From Paraphysomonas bandaiensis (lineage: Eukaryota; Chrysophyceae): DNA of 64,000 nucleotides. A program made the translations under genes and the position numbers. Shown here piece by piece: positions 10,856-20,731 of this stretch (position 1 is the first letter of the stretch; every line of letters starts with the position of its first letter). The notes beneath the pieces were generated by a model. That model was not told the DNA's origin, did no database searches, and worked only from the letters and a program-made list of their open reading frames with translations. The DNA is taken from the NCBI GenBank assembly GCA_965644295.1, contig CBFFRP010000219.1, positions 124,001 to 188,000 of the forward strand, given 5' to 3'.

Positions 10856-11325
10856 TCCCTCAACAAAGTCGGACTCGCACCTTTTCGTGGTGTTCTGGGG
10901 GATAAGTACCGGAGATATTACTCCTTGAAACTAACGTGAGCCGCAAACATAGTCAGCAGATAACGTTATTCCCACTCATAGCCAAATAAATGCTTTTGTG
11001 GTACAAGGGACACTATTTTTTAATGTCATTTGTGTAGACGCCTTGGGTCTAGACGAATAAACAAGCATCCGGCGAATGGGCCCACCTCAAGAGCATCCGG
11101 GGTATTGGGCTGCCGAAGCCACGCATCCGGGCTGTTCACCTTAACGACAGGGAGCGAAAGTGGTTGCACATTGGTGCTTGCGGTGACGCACAAGCAGCTT
11201 TCGTAGCGCCTATAATATAGTAGAATAGTAGGATATCAGAGTTAAGCTCTAGTTACTAGTTAAATAGTTTTGCTACATTAGTTCTGCCTCGTACACGCAT
11301 ATTGCAAATAATCAGACATTCACTA
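10856..11325 (+). repeat. Dispersed repeat family, copy A (about 470 bp)
   Basis: Shares ordered conserved blocks with 57702-58180: CAACAAAGTCGGACTCGCACC, ACTAACGTGAGCC, GGTACAAGGGACACTA, GTCATTTGTGTAGACG, GGGCTGTT-ACCTTAA, GGTGACGCA and GGATATCAGAGTTAAGC. Its end (AGACATTCACTA) recurs at 63907-63962. No protein is encoded. A CACC...GGTG hairpin near the left end is kept in both copies. Copy A has three CATCCGG words where copy B has C-to-T or G-to-A variants. It could be a non-autonomous transposon or an RNA-gene-derived repeat. Confidence 0.75.
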
Positions 11326-12126
11326 TATTTTCTGTTCAAACCGAATATTGAAGTTGAATTACCATATAGTTGCCCGGTGCTAATATGAGTGTTCTGTTGA
11401 ACAATATTCAGGTCAAAATTGGGCTAATACTATTACAAGAACTTAAACCGATATCACATATACATGCTAATACTGTTGAGTTTTGCTGTTTGAGCAATTA
11501 AAAGCTGTAATTCTAAGGTGTTGGAATTATGGCCGGTAGTCGTAGAATACAGTAGTAATGAGCTGTATTATGAGAAGTGATATCATGACGATGTAAGATC
11601 GTACTAGAAATGAGTGGTAGTAGAGATAATGTGATATATTGCTTATTATATTTATTATAATCTTCTCTTATCTTAACTTGTTTAATGAGTAAATACACAT
11701 CCAGTTAACTTAGTAAATCATCCAATTGTGTCATATCTTGACAAATACCTAAATACACTTATTCGTACCATTTATAGGTCACGGCTTATTTGTTGTTACG
11801 ACTTCTTCTAATTAATACCTAATCTGAACAAGAAGCAAGTGTCAAAATTACATTCATTACGAATTAAATATTTCAGTGACAAAAAAATTCTAATGATATT
11901 GTAATTGAAATTACAACCACATTTTCATTCACACTAACACCTTGTTGTACTAAGAGAAAATTCACATTTTCGGTCTGAAAACTATTATTGTCCAGACAGC
12001 GTAACACAATACATGTAGCAACTTCCATGCTATATCCCACTACCATATGTCATGTCGTATCCATATGATATCAATAACATCCTTGAACCCATGGATGGGT
12101 CATTTCTTATAGAACTATTTCTCTGT
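11326..12126. other. Intergenic DNA downstream of the sensor kinase
   Basis: AT-rich with no convincing coding frame. It contains the 3' flank of the minus-strand kinase gene. Confidence 0.6.
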
Positions 12127-15100
12127 TTACTGCGTGTCCTTGTTCCGAAAACGGTATATACATTTCTCTACATCGTCAACAGAGAGAGGTTTCGGCAGGA
12201 CCGCATTTGCTCCAGACATCTCGAATGTTTCTACATCATCTGGCATGACGTTTCCAGTGACACCAATAATAAGGCCAGTGTAGCCAGCTCGTCGAAGGAT
12301 AGCAGTACATGTGGGACCATCAATATTCGGCATTATATAGTCCATCAAGATAACATCATAGTGTTTCAGATTGATATGAGATGCACCTTCTGAACCTTGT
12401 AATGACGAAACGTCGGCATTTTTTACGTCGCACACCTTACAAAGCACCGCATTGCCATCTTCAGCAGGTTCACATATGGCACCTTTAGCGGATAATACAC
12501 GAGTAATAACTTTCCTTATCATGGCCGCATCATCTGCAACAAGTATTGTAAGCTCGTTCAGAACATTCGACGACTTCAGAACCACTTTATCGCAAGACAA
12601 ACGGTGACGGCTACCGAAGTGCTTTGAATTCATTGACAGTGAACTTTCTGTATCTCCACTGAATGAGATCTCCGTTTGGGCTTCAGTGAACGTATCCTCC
12701 TCGATGTTTAGCGCAGGAGAGGTAGTTTTCGCACGATCCATTCTAGAAATCACTGGTCGGTAGGCCGAAAGTTCAACGTAAAAAGTGCAACCGTGGCCCT
12801 CTCCTTCTGATGTTACCCCGATAACGCCTTCATGAAGACTAACAATTCCTTGGGAAACTGAGAACATCAATGTTAGAAAAAGTTGAATCCCACGCTAGCT
12901 ACAATATTCTACAGATACATACAACTGACGTCAATAGTAACTTACTCCATAATCCAAGTCCAGAGCCTCCCCCGCCTTGCAGAACATCTGGTGAAAATTG
13001 TACTATCTCCTTGAAAACCCTTTCTTGATTTTCCTTCGACAAACCAACCCCCGTGTCGGAGACTTCAATTCTAGCTCGGCCACATTGATAATACTGGCCA
13101 TTGCTCACCTTAGCGGACTCTTTCTCATGTAGAAAATTTGGAATAAAAGAAACAGAGACTGACACATTTCCACCTTCTGGAGTGAACTTAAGGGCATTTG
13201 ACACCAAGTTCCGCAGCACCTATACGAAGGAGCTCTTAGGATATTATATGTCACAAATGCGGTAAAGTATATATTCCTCATACTAATATACTTCAACTAT
13301 AGCTGGTAACATAAAATATGTTACCTGACTCATTTTATGACCATCAATCTCAAGAAGTACATTCTCACAACACTTATCCACACACTGAACCCCAAAAGTA
13401 ATATTTTTTTGTTTCGCCTGCATAAAGCGATTAAGGTTTAATTCACAATGAAACTAATCGCGAAATTACCTGCAGTGAAAAAGGTCCCATTGTTCTGTCA
13501 ACGAATGGCATTGCCGGTAGCATGTCACAATATAGCTGCAGAATACCGGATTCTAGCTTCTCGTAAGATAACAAGTCACTGACAATTGTAACAGCAATGT
13601 CTATGGCTTCCTGGCAGTCCGTGATGTTGTTCCGACTCTCAGCTGAGGATTCACCTTCTGCCATGTCTTTTTCAAGCAAGTCGAGACCCAACTTAGCCAC
13701 CATTAATGGGGTGCGAATTTCATGACTACAGACATATCCCAAAATCAATATATATATCAATTTATCAAGCATTGCAACTATTTTCGATTTATGGAATTTG
13801 ATTCAACCACAGTAATCTAAAGATCTATAAAACGCACCTAACATGTCGAACGAAAGCTTTCTTCGTCACAAGCATATTCTCTGCATGCTCAGCAGATTCC
13901 TTCATCAGTGCCATTGATACTTCTCTCTCTCTCTCAAGTTGTCGACTCATTGTCGCTAGTCTGTACCCAGCCTCCGTCTCTGAATGCAAGTGCTCTGAGG
14001 CGAGAATCATCTTAAGCCGACAATCGTGCTTGGAGAGATCGTTTACAGTGATTCCTTGATGGGTCATATCCGATAAGTTGGAAACGTTAGGTGTGCATAA
14101 AAAAGTAGCCACACACTCGTCACGAGAAAACAAAACTTGTCCGACTAGTTTCAGTCGCGATATGTTGGACTGTATTTCCAGTGAATGCCCACTTACAGTA
14201 AAAACAAAGTCTGGCCAACTTAACCACGTTGTTTTGGGTTTCTCCAGATTAAACAAGCGATCCATATTAAGTCCTTTTAAATCACTTCCTATATATTCTA
14301 CAAGTGTCTGTCCGGTTTGAAGAATGATTAGGTCACGATTAAACACAATGTGAAAAGGGAAAACATCATTGAGCTGCGCTCCGGATAGTCCGAAATTAGG
14401 CCCGGAAGCTCTGACAGCTGGCTTTCGACTTGTAAGCCGGTTCCTTCGACTACTGCTAGTATCTATAGAATGAGGGATGTCACCTGCAGAAACCTTCGCA
14501 TGTTCTTTGCCAATCCCCATACGGCTGAAAAATGAAGATAGACACTGCCGAAGTGTTCTTTTGGATGATGGTTTAGGGCTATCAGGATTTTCAAGGACTG
14601 TACTTTGGACGTGTGGTGATGGACATGAGTCAGCATAGTCACTGTTATGCCGTGCGAAGACCCGACTCCTACTCGATTCTTCAAGGGCTTGACGCCATAT
14701 GCTAGAGTAGAGCATTGCACTGGAGTTAGTGGTATTGGTATGACTACTATTGTCACTCATACACCGATCTGAAAAACTCCGACCCAATATATGACCTGAG
14801 TTACGCCCGGAATTTCGAACAGAATGCAAACTACTATATCTACCAGAGTGAAGACCTTGTCGAGCCGAATTGCGCAAAGAAATCCGACCGGATTGTTCCA
14901 CATTCTGTTCAACACCCAATTCCTCGCGAAGCTTCAGTCGATGCACTTCGGAAACACTCTTCCGCAGATCTGGAACCATAGAAACAATACCAACTTGCTT
15001 AATCGACCAAATCGTATATGACGCGTCGTCAATGCCTTGAGTGGTCAGTCTATCCATACGTACATCACACCCGAAGTATTCTTTCGCTACCTCCGTAACG

Positions 15101-15620
15101 AGTCCTTGCAAAGCTGGTGCGAATCGCGGCCCTTGAGGGCTTTGATAAAATAGTGTGATTTCATCTTCTTTTGTTTCTTTACATTTAATTTCGGGTGGCA
15201 CTAGCTTCGGTAATGCACTGGAGATATTTTCATGCAAAGCATTGACATTGCTTAACCACGAAAGCAAATCGGCACCCAGACAACGAAGGAGATTGTCATA
15301 TCCTTCGTCCTTCAAGTGCTGTAGGGCAAACTTGCCATACATTTCCAGTATCTCCGCCTCATTCAAGCCTGTTTTGTCAGAAGTCTTCGATATCAAATCA
15401 TAAGTCCACTCATCTGAAACACAACTCACACAAATCTCCCATGAGTGACCACCTTACCTGGATAATACTCATACCGGACCCAATTCACACTGGTAACGGC
15501 TTCCCATGTCTCGACTCCTGTGAACAATTACATCAATATGATACAATTATATCAACAATGAATCACACCGAAGTTAGCCAGCACCATGCTCTCGAAGCTG
15601 GCGTTAATAAGACCGTACAT
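12127..15620 (-). CDS. H-NOX/HNOBA-domain hybrid histidine kinase with receiver domain (predicted heme gas sensor)
   Basis: Predicted soluble sensor kinase of 1013 residues. Exons are 15620-15569, 15517-15458, 15413-13838, 13725-13470, 13417-13325, 13219-12946 and 12857-12127, and all phases close. Domains: H-NOX (1 to about 185; MYGLIN start, proximal heme His at residue 98 in NALHEN); a Ser/Arg-rich linker; HNOBA PAS-like domain (about 385-530; PFHIVFNRDL); a short coiled coil; HisKA with phosphoacceptor His 564 (VSHEIRTPL); HATPase (SNALKF, DTGVGL, GSGLGLW); receiver with Asp 943 (ILMDYIMP) and the LPKPL lysine. H-NOX-HNOBA-coil is the front half of soluble guanylate cyclase, here joined to a kinase instead of a cyclase. 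By family, heme would bind NO or O2 and tune phosphorelay. The YxSxR heme-propionate motif reads Y127-Q-S-P-Q, so its Arg is replaced. No membrane segment is visible. The phosphotransfer partner is not in this window. Confidence 0.93.
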
Positions 15621-16145
15621 CCTAACAACTCAATTCACTAAAGAACCTTCATCTTATATGATTCTAATCACTAGCACAGTCCGGCAATATAATGGTTGTC
15701 TATGTCTGGTAAGTGGAGTTCATATGCCATTGAGTCGCACTGATCATCGCACATGAGAAGATACGACACCACGAGCTCTTCTTTCAACATTCGCCACCCT
15801 CACTTCGTACTTCCCTTCATGTGGACGCACCACACGCCCCCCTCTCCCTCTTCGTTTCACTGTATTTTTTTGTATTTTTGTGTCCATCAAGTCGGTCACA
15901 ACACTCACGAGCAGCAGATTACTGAGAATTTTTCTCTTGTACCAAAATTTCAGTGAACATTTGGACAGACCCGCCCCACCAGCTGCTGCATATCCGCCCC
16001 ATCTGAAGGATTGGTACATTAGGAACGGAATCATTCTCATTCCGTGGTTATCGTGCACTACAACAGGGTTAATTCCACCTAATAAGATTAATACGTGTAC
16101 CAAGAAGGAGTTGGTGCCCAGTTCGCCCTGCTTCCACTTATCAGA

Positions 16146-16613
16146 ATGGGAAATGTGTTCTACTCAGTCTCATGCATTCACAACGACGACATAGTATATA
16201 ACAAGCGACTCTCCAACCCTTTTTTCAATCATGAAGGCGTATGTCTCGATCTCATCGTGTCTAGTGAGTCTACTATTTGTGTCAGGGTTCGCTATAGTGT
16301 CAAACGGAAGCAATTTTTGGTACAGGAGTGCAAGGAATATGCCAACGACACAGCTTCTAAAGAACAAGTAGTCCTGAAGTTCAGTGTTAACGACATCGAA
16401 AAAGTATGTCGTCTTGCAGATTTGGATACTAAGCCATGTAGTACACCCAAACCAACAAATATTCTTATCAAAGTACATAAGAAAGGCTGCTTGACGCTGT
16501 CAAGTCAAGACTCTAAACTTGCTGATTTTGCGTTGCTTTGCCTCCAAGAAATATTTTATGATGAAGTCATATCTCAACCAGTTGCGTTTGAAAATGATGT
16601 GACTTTTGGTTAG
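16146..16613 (+). CDS. Hypothetical protein with possible N-myristoylation
   Basis: A 155-residue frame from ATG 16146, divergent from the sensor kinase. The N-terminus MGNVFYSVSC has Gly at position 2 and a Cys at position 10, compatible with myristoylation plus palmitoylation, so membrane attachment is possible. The body alternates hydrophobic and polar residues (VCLDLIVSS, TICVRVRYSV, ILIKVHKKGCLTL), suggesting a beta-rich domain with a closing helix (LADFALLCLQEIF), loosely like a PH-type fold. I do not recognise the family. An in-frame upstream ATG (16095) and possible upstream exons cannot be excluded. Confidence 0.55.
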   Translation: MGNVFYSVSCIHNDDIVYNKRLSNPFFNHEGVCLDLIVSSESTICVRVRYSVKRKQFLVQECKEYANDTASKEQVVLKFSVNDIEKVCRLADLDTKPCSTPKPTNILIKVHKKGCLTLSSQDSKLADFALLCLQEIFYDEVISQPVAFENDVTFG

Positions 16614-17302
16614 CTTTATTCTTCAATCTCATAATGATTCGCTGATATATTTTGTTTTTTGTATTTCCCCTGTTGATAGAACCCAATTTGGCAACACTTA
16701 AGTGGAATAATATCATTACACTAAAGTAATAATAAACCTATATTATTAAGCATTAAGACACGATCCCTCGGAATGGGACATGTTTCATTGACGATAACAT
16801 GACAACCGAATTTGTACTGCTGTCTCTTCTAAATGTATGCTCTAATTTCCTGCGGTAAAGGAGAGGAAGTTTGGTGAGTGTTAAAACGAAATAGAATCTG
16901 TGTCAAGAACATTGAAAATATTTTATAATCTCACACTGAGTAGAGCCAATTGTTGTGGTATATTGTAGTTTTTAGTTTACTATCTAAAAATGAAAGAAAT
17001 GTACCCCTGTAGGCCTTCGGGTATTCATGTAAAACAGTCAGTAGCATAGATATGGCAATATGTGTACACAGTAACTATGGTAGTGTGTGTGTGATTCATT
17101 ATGTAATATGTAAGATACCTTAATACTACGTCAGTCAATGAGACACTGGGCAGAATAGATAGCCCTCCGCTAACATTGAGATAAAATTCACCATATAAAC
17201 ATATTGTCTACTTAAATTTAATACCTAGTCACTACAGCTGTCAAAGATAAACATCACTATTAATATAATTCTGAGTCTAGCTCGATGATAATAACTACAA
17301 CG
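16614..17302. other. Intergenic DNA
   Basis: AT-rich, no coding frame or repeat recognised. Confidence 0.6.
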
Positions 17303-18107
17303 CTAGGACAATGTTTCTTCAGAGGAATTTGATGAAAATATATCACGTTTACGAGTTATTGTTTTGCCTTCACCACAACTTGTCCCAAGTTCGCCTGCAG
17401 TAAGTAGATTGGATATCTCGTGGATAGCCCCCATGTAATATTCCCATAAAAAATTAGCCAAGGGACGTATATATTTATCTCGGTCAGTAATGTGTGGGAA
17501 ATCGAAGTATTCAGCTTTGTTTGCTTGACTGACAGCGACGGGTGGTAATCCTAGTGTACATAAAGGCAGCGCTGATATGACACGTGCCACTGCCATCGGC
17601 AAAAGGATGGATGCGCAAGAATGCCCACTGCAGCCAGTCGCGTTGTTATCCAGCACATGTCGAGCAAGGGTACAGTGTCTTGACATCTCTGGGCCAATTT
17701 CAGAATTGTGTAACCTCTGCGTTGTTCTTGTGTTTGGTGACACAACCCTCCCGTCGATAATGGCCGGTGGGTATCAACATGAACATTGTGTACACGTCGC
17801 CTCTGGGATCTTCACACTGTTCTTCCACAAAGTTATCGTCTTGGAACAAGGTGGAATGGAAATTTTTGATAAATTCCTCTGTAAACGAATTGTTATCATC
17901 AAAGCATTGTGAGAGCAATACCAAACTTTGCTGAGTGATATTTTAGAATTCGAAATATGGTTTTCTTTTTCTTCTGTTTGCTGAGTACTGATATCCCATC
18001 GATAGAGTTGGCATAAAATCCTCGGCGAATGAGACGTGGCCATGACTGTCCAGTCACAAGTACGAATACCGGAGTAATCTATCAAGTTCACTACCGTCGA
18101 TGCTCAT
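17303..18107 (-). pseudogene. Fic/DOC-domain gene, apparently frameshifted (relic 1)
   Basis: Fic proteins transfer AMP or other nucleotide moieties to target proteins, using a His-Pro-Phe-x-Asp/Glu-Gly-Asn-Gly-Lys/Arg motif. Here LRIHPFADGSG is readable near 17591-17617, followed in another frame by RVISALPLCTLGLPP and an IRPLANFLWEYYMGAI tail typical of the Fic C-terminal helices. Upstream segments (FTEEFIKNFHSTLF, then PTGHYRREGC) fit the helix and flap that precede the motif. These pieces lie in at least three reading frames with stops between them. The motif itself has Ser for Asn. I read this as a decayed gene; dense sequencing indels would be the alternative. A Met at 18107 could be the original start. 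Confidence 0.6.
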
Positions 18108-18439
18108 TATATATATAGTTGGCCTCAAATTTCTTGAATCCGTTTAACATGTGTCTGAAAGCACTCTAAAATCATCATTCCAATATCCATACCCTCAACA
18201 GAGGGTTGCTCGCAGTTATAATCAAACCAGCAGGTTGTATCTGATCACTGGAGTATCTGACTGGAGGGCTGGCAGGCCGTCACGGTCGGTCATGACAATG
18301 AACTCTGCAATCCAAATTTCATGCCCATATGTGGACACCTCGTCACAAGGACTGTTTTTTCATTCTTTTTTCATCATTTTGGAGTTTTGGACTGTGGGGT
18401 TGCGCCAAAAATCACTGATAATCCTGATGCAATGAGACC

Positions 18440-19126
18440 ATGCACTGCTGTACAAGCGACGGAACATGGCAGTGTTGCCCTGAGGGCTTCAGCGAGACCA
18501 GCGCAAGACTCTGCCAGGCTTCCGAGACATCTATGTTTGATTCCCCTGCAACACCCAATAAGTCGATACCTAGCAGCAAAGCGCTCGCTCCCGAAAAACT
18601 AGAGGCTTATGCCCTATTTTCCTCTGCCTATCAGGCCTGCTGCGGCGACACTCAGGCCTTTTTAGTTCAAAGCGTAGAGGAAACTTGTGATTACTTCAGT
18701 CTTTTTAGCGTATTAGAGACGGCAAGCGCTGATGAAATCACAGAAGCAGCTGCTTTCCTAGCTCAAAACTTGGAAACTAATAATGAACTCCACTGGGGTT
18801 TTCTCTCTGAATGTCCAGACTGCGCAAAAAGACTGGAGGATTTTTGGCTTGCCTCTCACAATGCCCACCCAAGCAAAGAGAAAAGCAGCGGCTACTCTGC
18901 CCTGGGCTCCAGCCTCATGGCCCATTATCAGTTCTTTGCCTCCTCTTTAAGCGCCTGTCATCCATGTCGGAGTGAGTTTGAGTGCCTTGTGAAGCCGCTC
19001 GAATGGGAGGAAGAGGATGCCAAGCTTGTGGACGCCAACTCGAGGCTAAGTCCTGCGGCCAATAGGATAGTCGCTTACTTCATCCCAGAGCGTTTCCAAG
19101 GTTCGATGACAGCCCCAGGCCATTGA
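18440..19126 (+). CDS. Unknown ORF in a GC-rich island, possible foreign gene
   Basis: An open frame of 228 residues; a later Met at 18533 gives 197 residues and a more ordinary N-terminus. Base composition is near 50% GC by eye, against roughly 38-40% around it, and codon choice is richer in GCC, CTC and AGC than in neighbours. The product is acidic and Ala/Ser/Glu-rich with two CxxC pairs (CPDC, CHPC) that could bind a metal. The first 30 residues are unusually Cys-rich. I recognise no family. It sits between two Fic relics and is convergent with the minus ORF ending at 19139. Confidence 0.4.
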   Translation: MHCCTSDGTWQCCPEGFSETSARLCQASETSMFDSPATPNKSIPSSKALAPEKLEAYALFSSAYQACCGDTQAFLVQSVEETCDYFSLFSVLETASADEITEAAAFLAQNLETNNELHWGFLSECPDCAKRLEDFWLASHNAHPSKEKSSGYSALGSSLMAHYQFFASSLSACHPCRSEFECLVKPLEWEEEDAKLVDANSRLSPAANRIVAYFIPERFQGSMTAPGH

Positions 19127-19138
19127 TTAAAGGGAGGG

Positions 19139-19387
19139 CTAGCTCAAACGATACATACGCTCTTCTGGCTCCGTCTCCTCAGCGCTAATGCTAAGCTTAT
19201 GCGTGGGTCTTAGAAAGTCGACCCCAGTCGACTTCTCTGGCCATTCGATCAGCAGGCCGGCATAGGAGAGATCGGGGTGTTTTACCGGTATATGTATTCT
19301 GAAAATTTTATCTGATTGGAGAATGGTGGAGGTAAAGTAGGCAAGATTCGCCTGGTATATTACAGAAATTCGGGATGCCAATGTCAT
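19139..19387 (-). CDS. Unknown small ORF convergent with the GC-rich ORF
   Basis: An 82-residue frame ending 12 bp from the stop of the plus ORF, with similarly raised GC in its downstream half. It contains IFRIHIPVKHPDLSYAGLLIEWPE and an acidic tail. No family recognised; it may be a fragment of a longer lost gene. Confidence 0.25.
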   Translation of the reverse strand: MTLASRISVIYQANLAYFTSTILQSDKIFRIHIPVKHPDLSYAGLLIEWPEKSTGVDFLRPTHKLSISAEETEPEERMYRLS

Positions 19388-19909
19388 CTACCAGATCACT
19401 CAGTGGATAATAATCATGGTTAATTAATTGTAGAAATGATATTTCAATAGAAACCAGCGCTGATGAAACATATCATTTCGCTACTGGTGATATGGATTTC
19501 ATCGGCTACAACAACTCACTGGTGTTTGTCTGGTATCAGTGAAAACGCCTTCACCTCGTGCTTTAATTGTTTTTTCAAAAGACAAGAAGAGTTGCTACCC
19601 CGTTTATTTTCTCCTTCGACGGCCTCATCCATACGGAATGAATCTACTTTTGTGATGGATATATCCTCCAGTGTGTCTATACTTAGCTAACTAGCTACTT
19701 ATGTCACCTTTTTACATTAATATCACAAAATGCTTTATTTAATGTCTATATGTGATATATATTTATTGCTTATCATATAATCACAGTACGAGTGACGCCA
19801 TGGAAGTTCGCAAATAATATTTACTTAAAATGAATAAATTATGTTTTATGAACAGTTTAAAAACACATTCAGCAATAAAATTAATCATTGGTTATGCCTC
19901 GTCATGAAT
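19388..19909. other. Intergenic DNA between the GC-rich island and Fic relic 2
   Basis: Returns to AT-rich composition. A 75-codon plus frame at 19463-19690 begins with a hydrophobic stretch, but nothing else supports it as a gene. Confidence 0.5.
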
Positions 19910-20197
19910 AAAATATTTATCAAGTTGAGATTAATACTCTCTTTACTGTTCCTTGTGAATAATGCACCCATATACCTGTATTATATACCAGAAGCACCAA
20001 AAGCTATTGCGCGGCGCGCCGTTACGGTCCTCAAACGGATGAATATTCAAAAACTCTGTAATGAACAAAACGGGTGCAATTACTGGTTGAAGAGATGCAA
20101 TACGTGACTGTAATGATAAGCAACTAATTTGCCATTGCTGCGGGGATTTCATGGGGACATGGGGTATAGCTTGACGACTCAGATGGAAGGATATCAC
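19910..20197 (-). pseudogene. Fic-domain fragment (relic 2)
   Basis: The minus strand reads LFITEFLNIHPFEDRNG, a Fic active-site core with the helix before it intact and the first Gly of the loop replaced by Arg. After the core the frame is lost: continuation-like segments (ARRAIAFGAS, then ALFTRNSKESIN) appear in other frames. Only about 90 codons of the domain are present. It differs clearly from relic 1 in the same region, so the two are not a simple recent duplication. Confidence 0.55.
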
Positions 20198-20731
20198 AAT
20201 AATATGCAGTATTGTGTACCAATAAGTTCTACTAGAAATATAGTGGTGACTTCGTACGTTTCCCAGAATTCGTTGTATTATTGTTAGAGGAAAATGTGAT
20301 AAAATCCAAAATAATTCTTAAAGAATTATTTGTCTGTGCTGTGAGATATGGCCTCGTTTGGTGGAGATAAAGGAGACTGCAATGCAAGAAGAGACTTAAA
20401 AGACGCTTTCTTCTAGTTCTGAAGCACAAGGACGTGTTTATTAATAAACCTTTAGGTATACTATCTAACTTTTAATAATTAAGGGGCTACTAGTAGCATA
20501 TAAGTGAATGATATGGCTACGACATAATGTTATAGAAATAATTTAGACTAGGTCACCCATCATTGTAACTAAGCCTGAACAGCGTAAAGAAGCAACTGAT
20601 ATAACAATATTATTAGAGAAGTGGAAAGCCGATTCAATATTAAACACGGACACAAGATAGGGTAATACACTGACAGAGTGGTATATGTCAGTTAGATGAT
20701 ATCTTGAAAATGTTGATATATCGGATATGAC
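20198..20731. other. Intergenic DNA downstream of the S28 peptidase
   Basis: AT-rich; no coding frame supported. Confidence 0.6.

Noticed and set aside
11231-11260. 5S rRNA-like word (AGAGTTAAGC) in the dispersed repeat
   Set aside because: Only about ten bases match. The A-box, IE and C-box regions of 5S are not around it, so no 5S gene or 5S-derived SINE is called.
15744-16103. 119-codon minus-strand frame upstream of the sensor kinase
   Set aside because: Low-complexity Arg/Gly/Val translation with no family features, lying in the divergent promoter gap.
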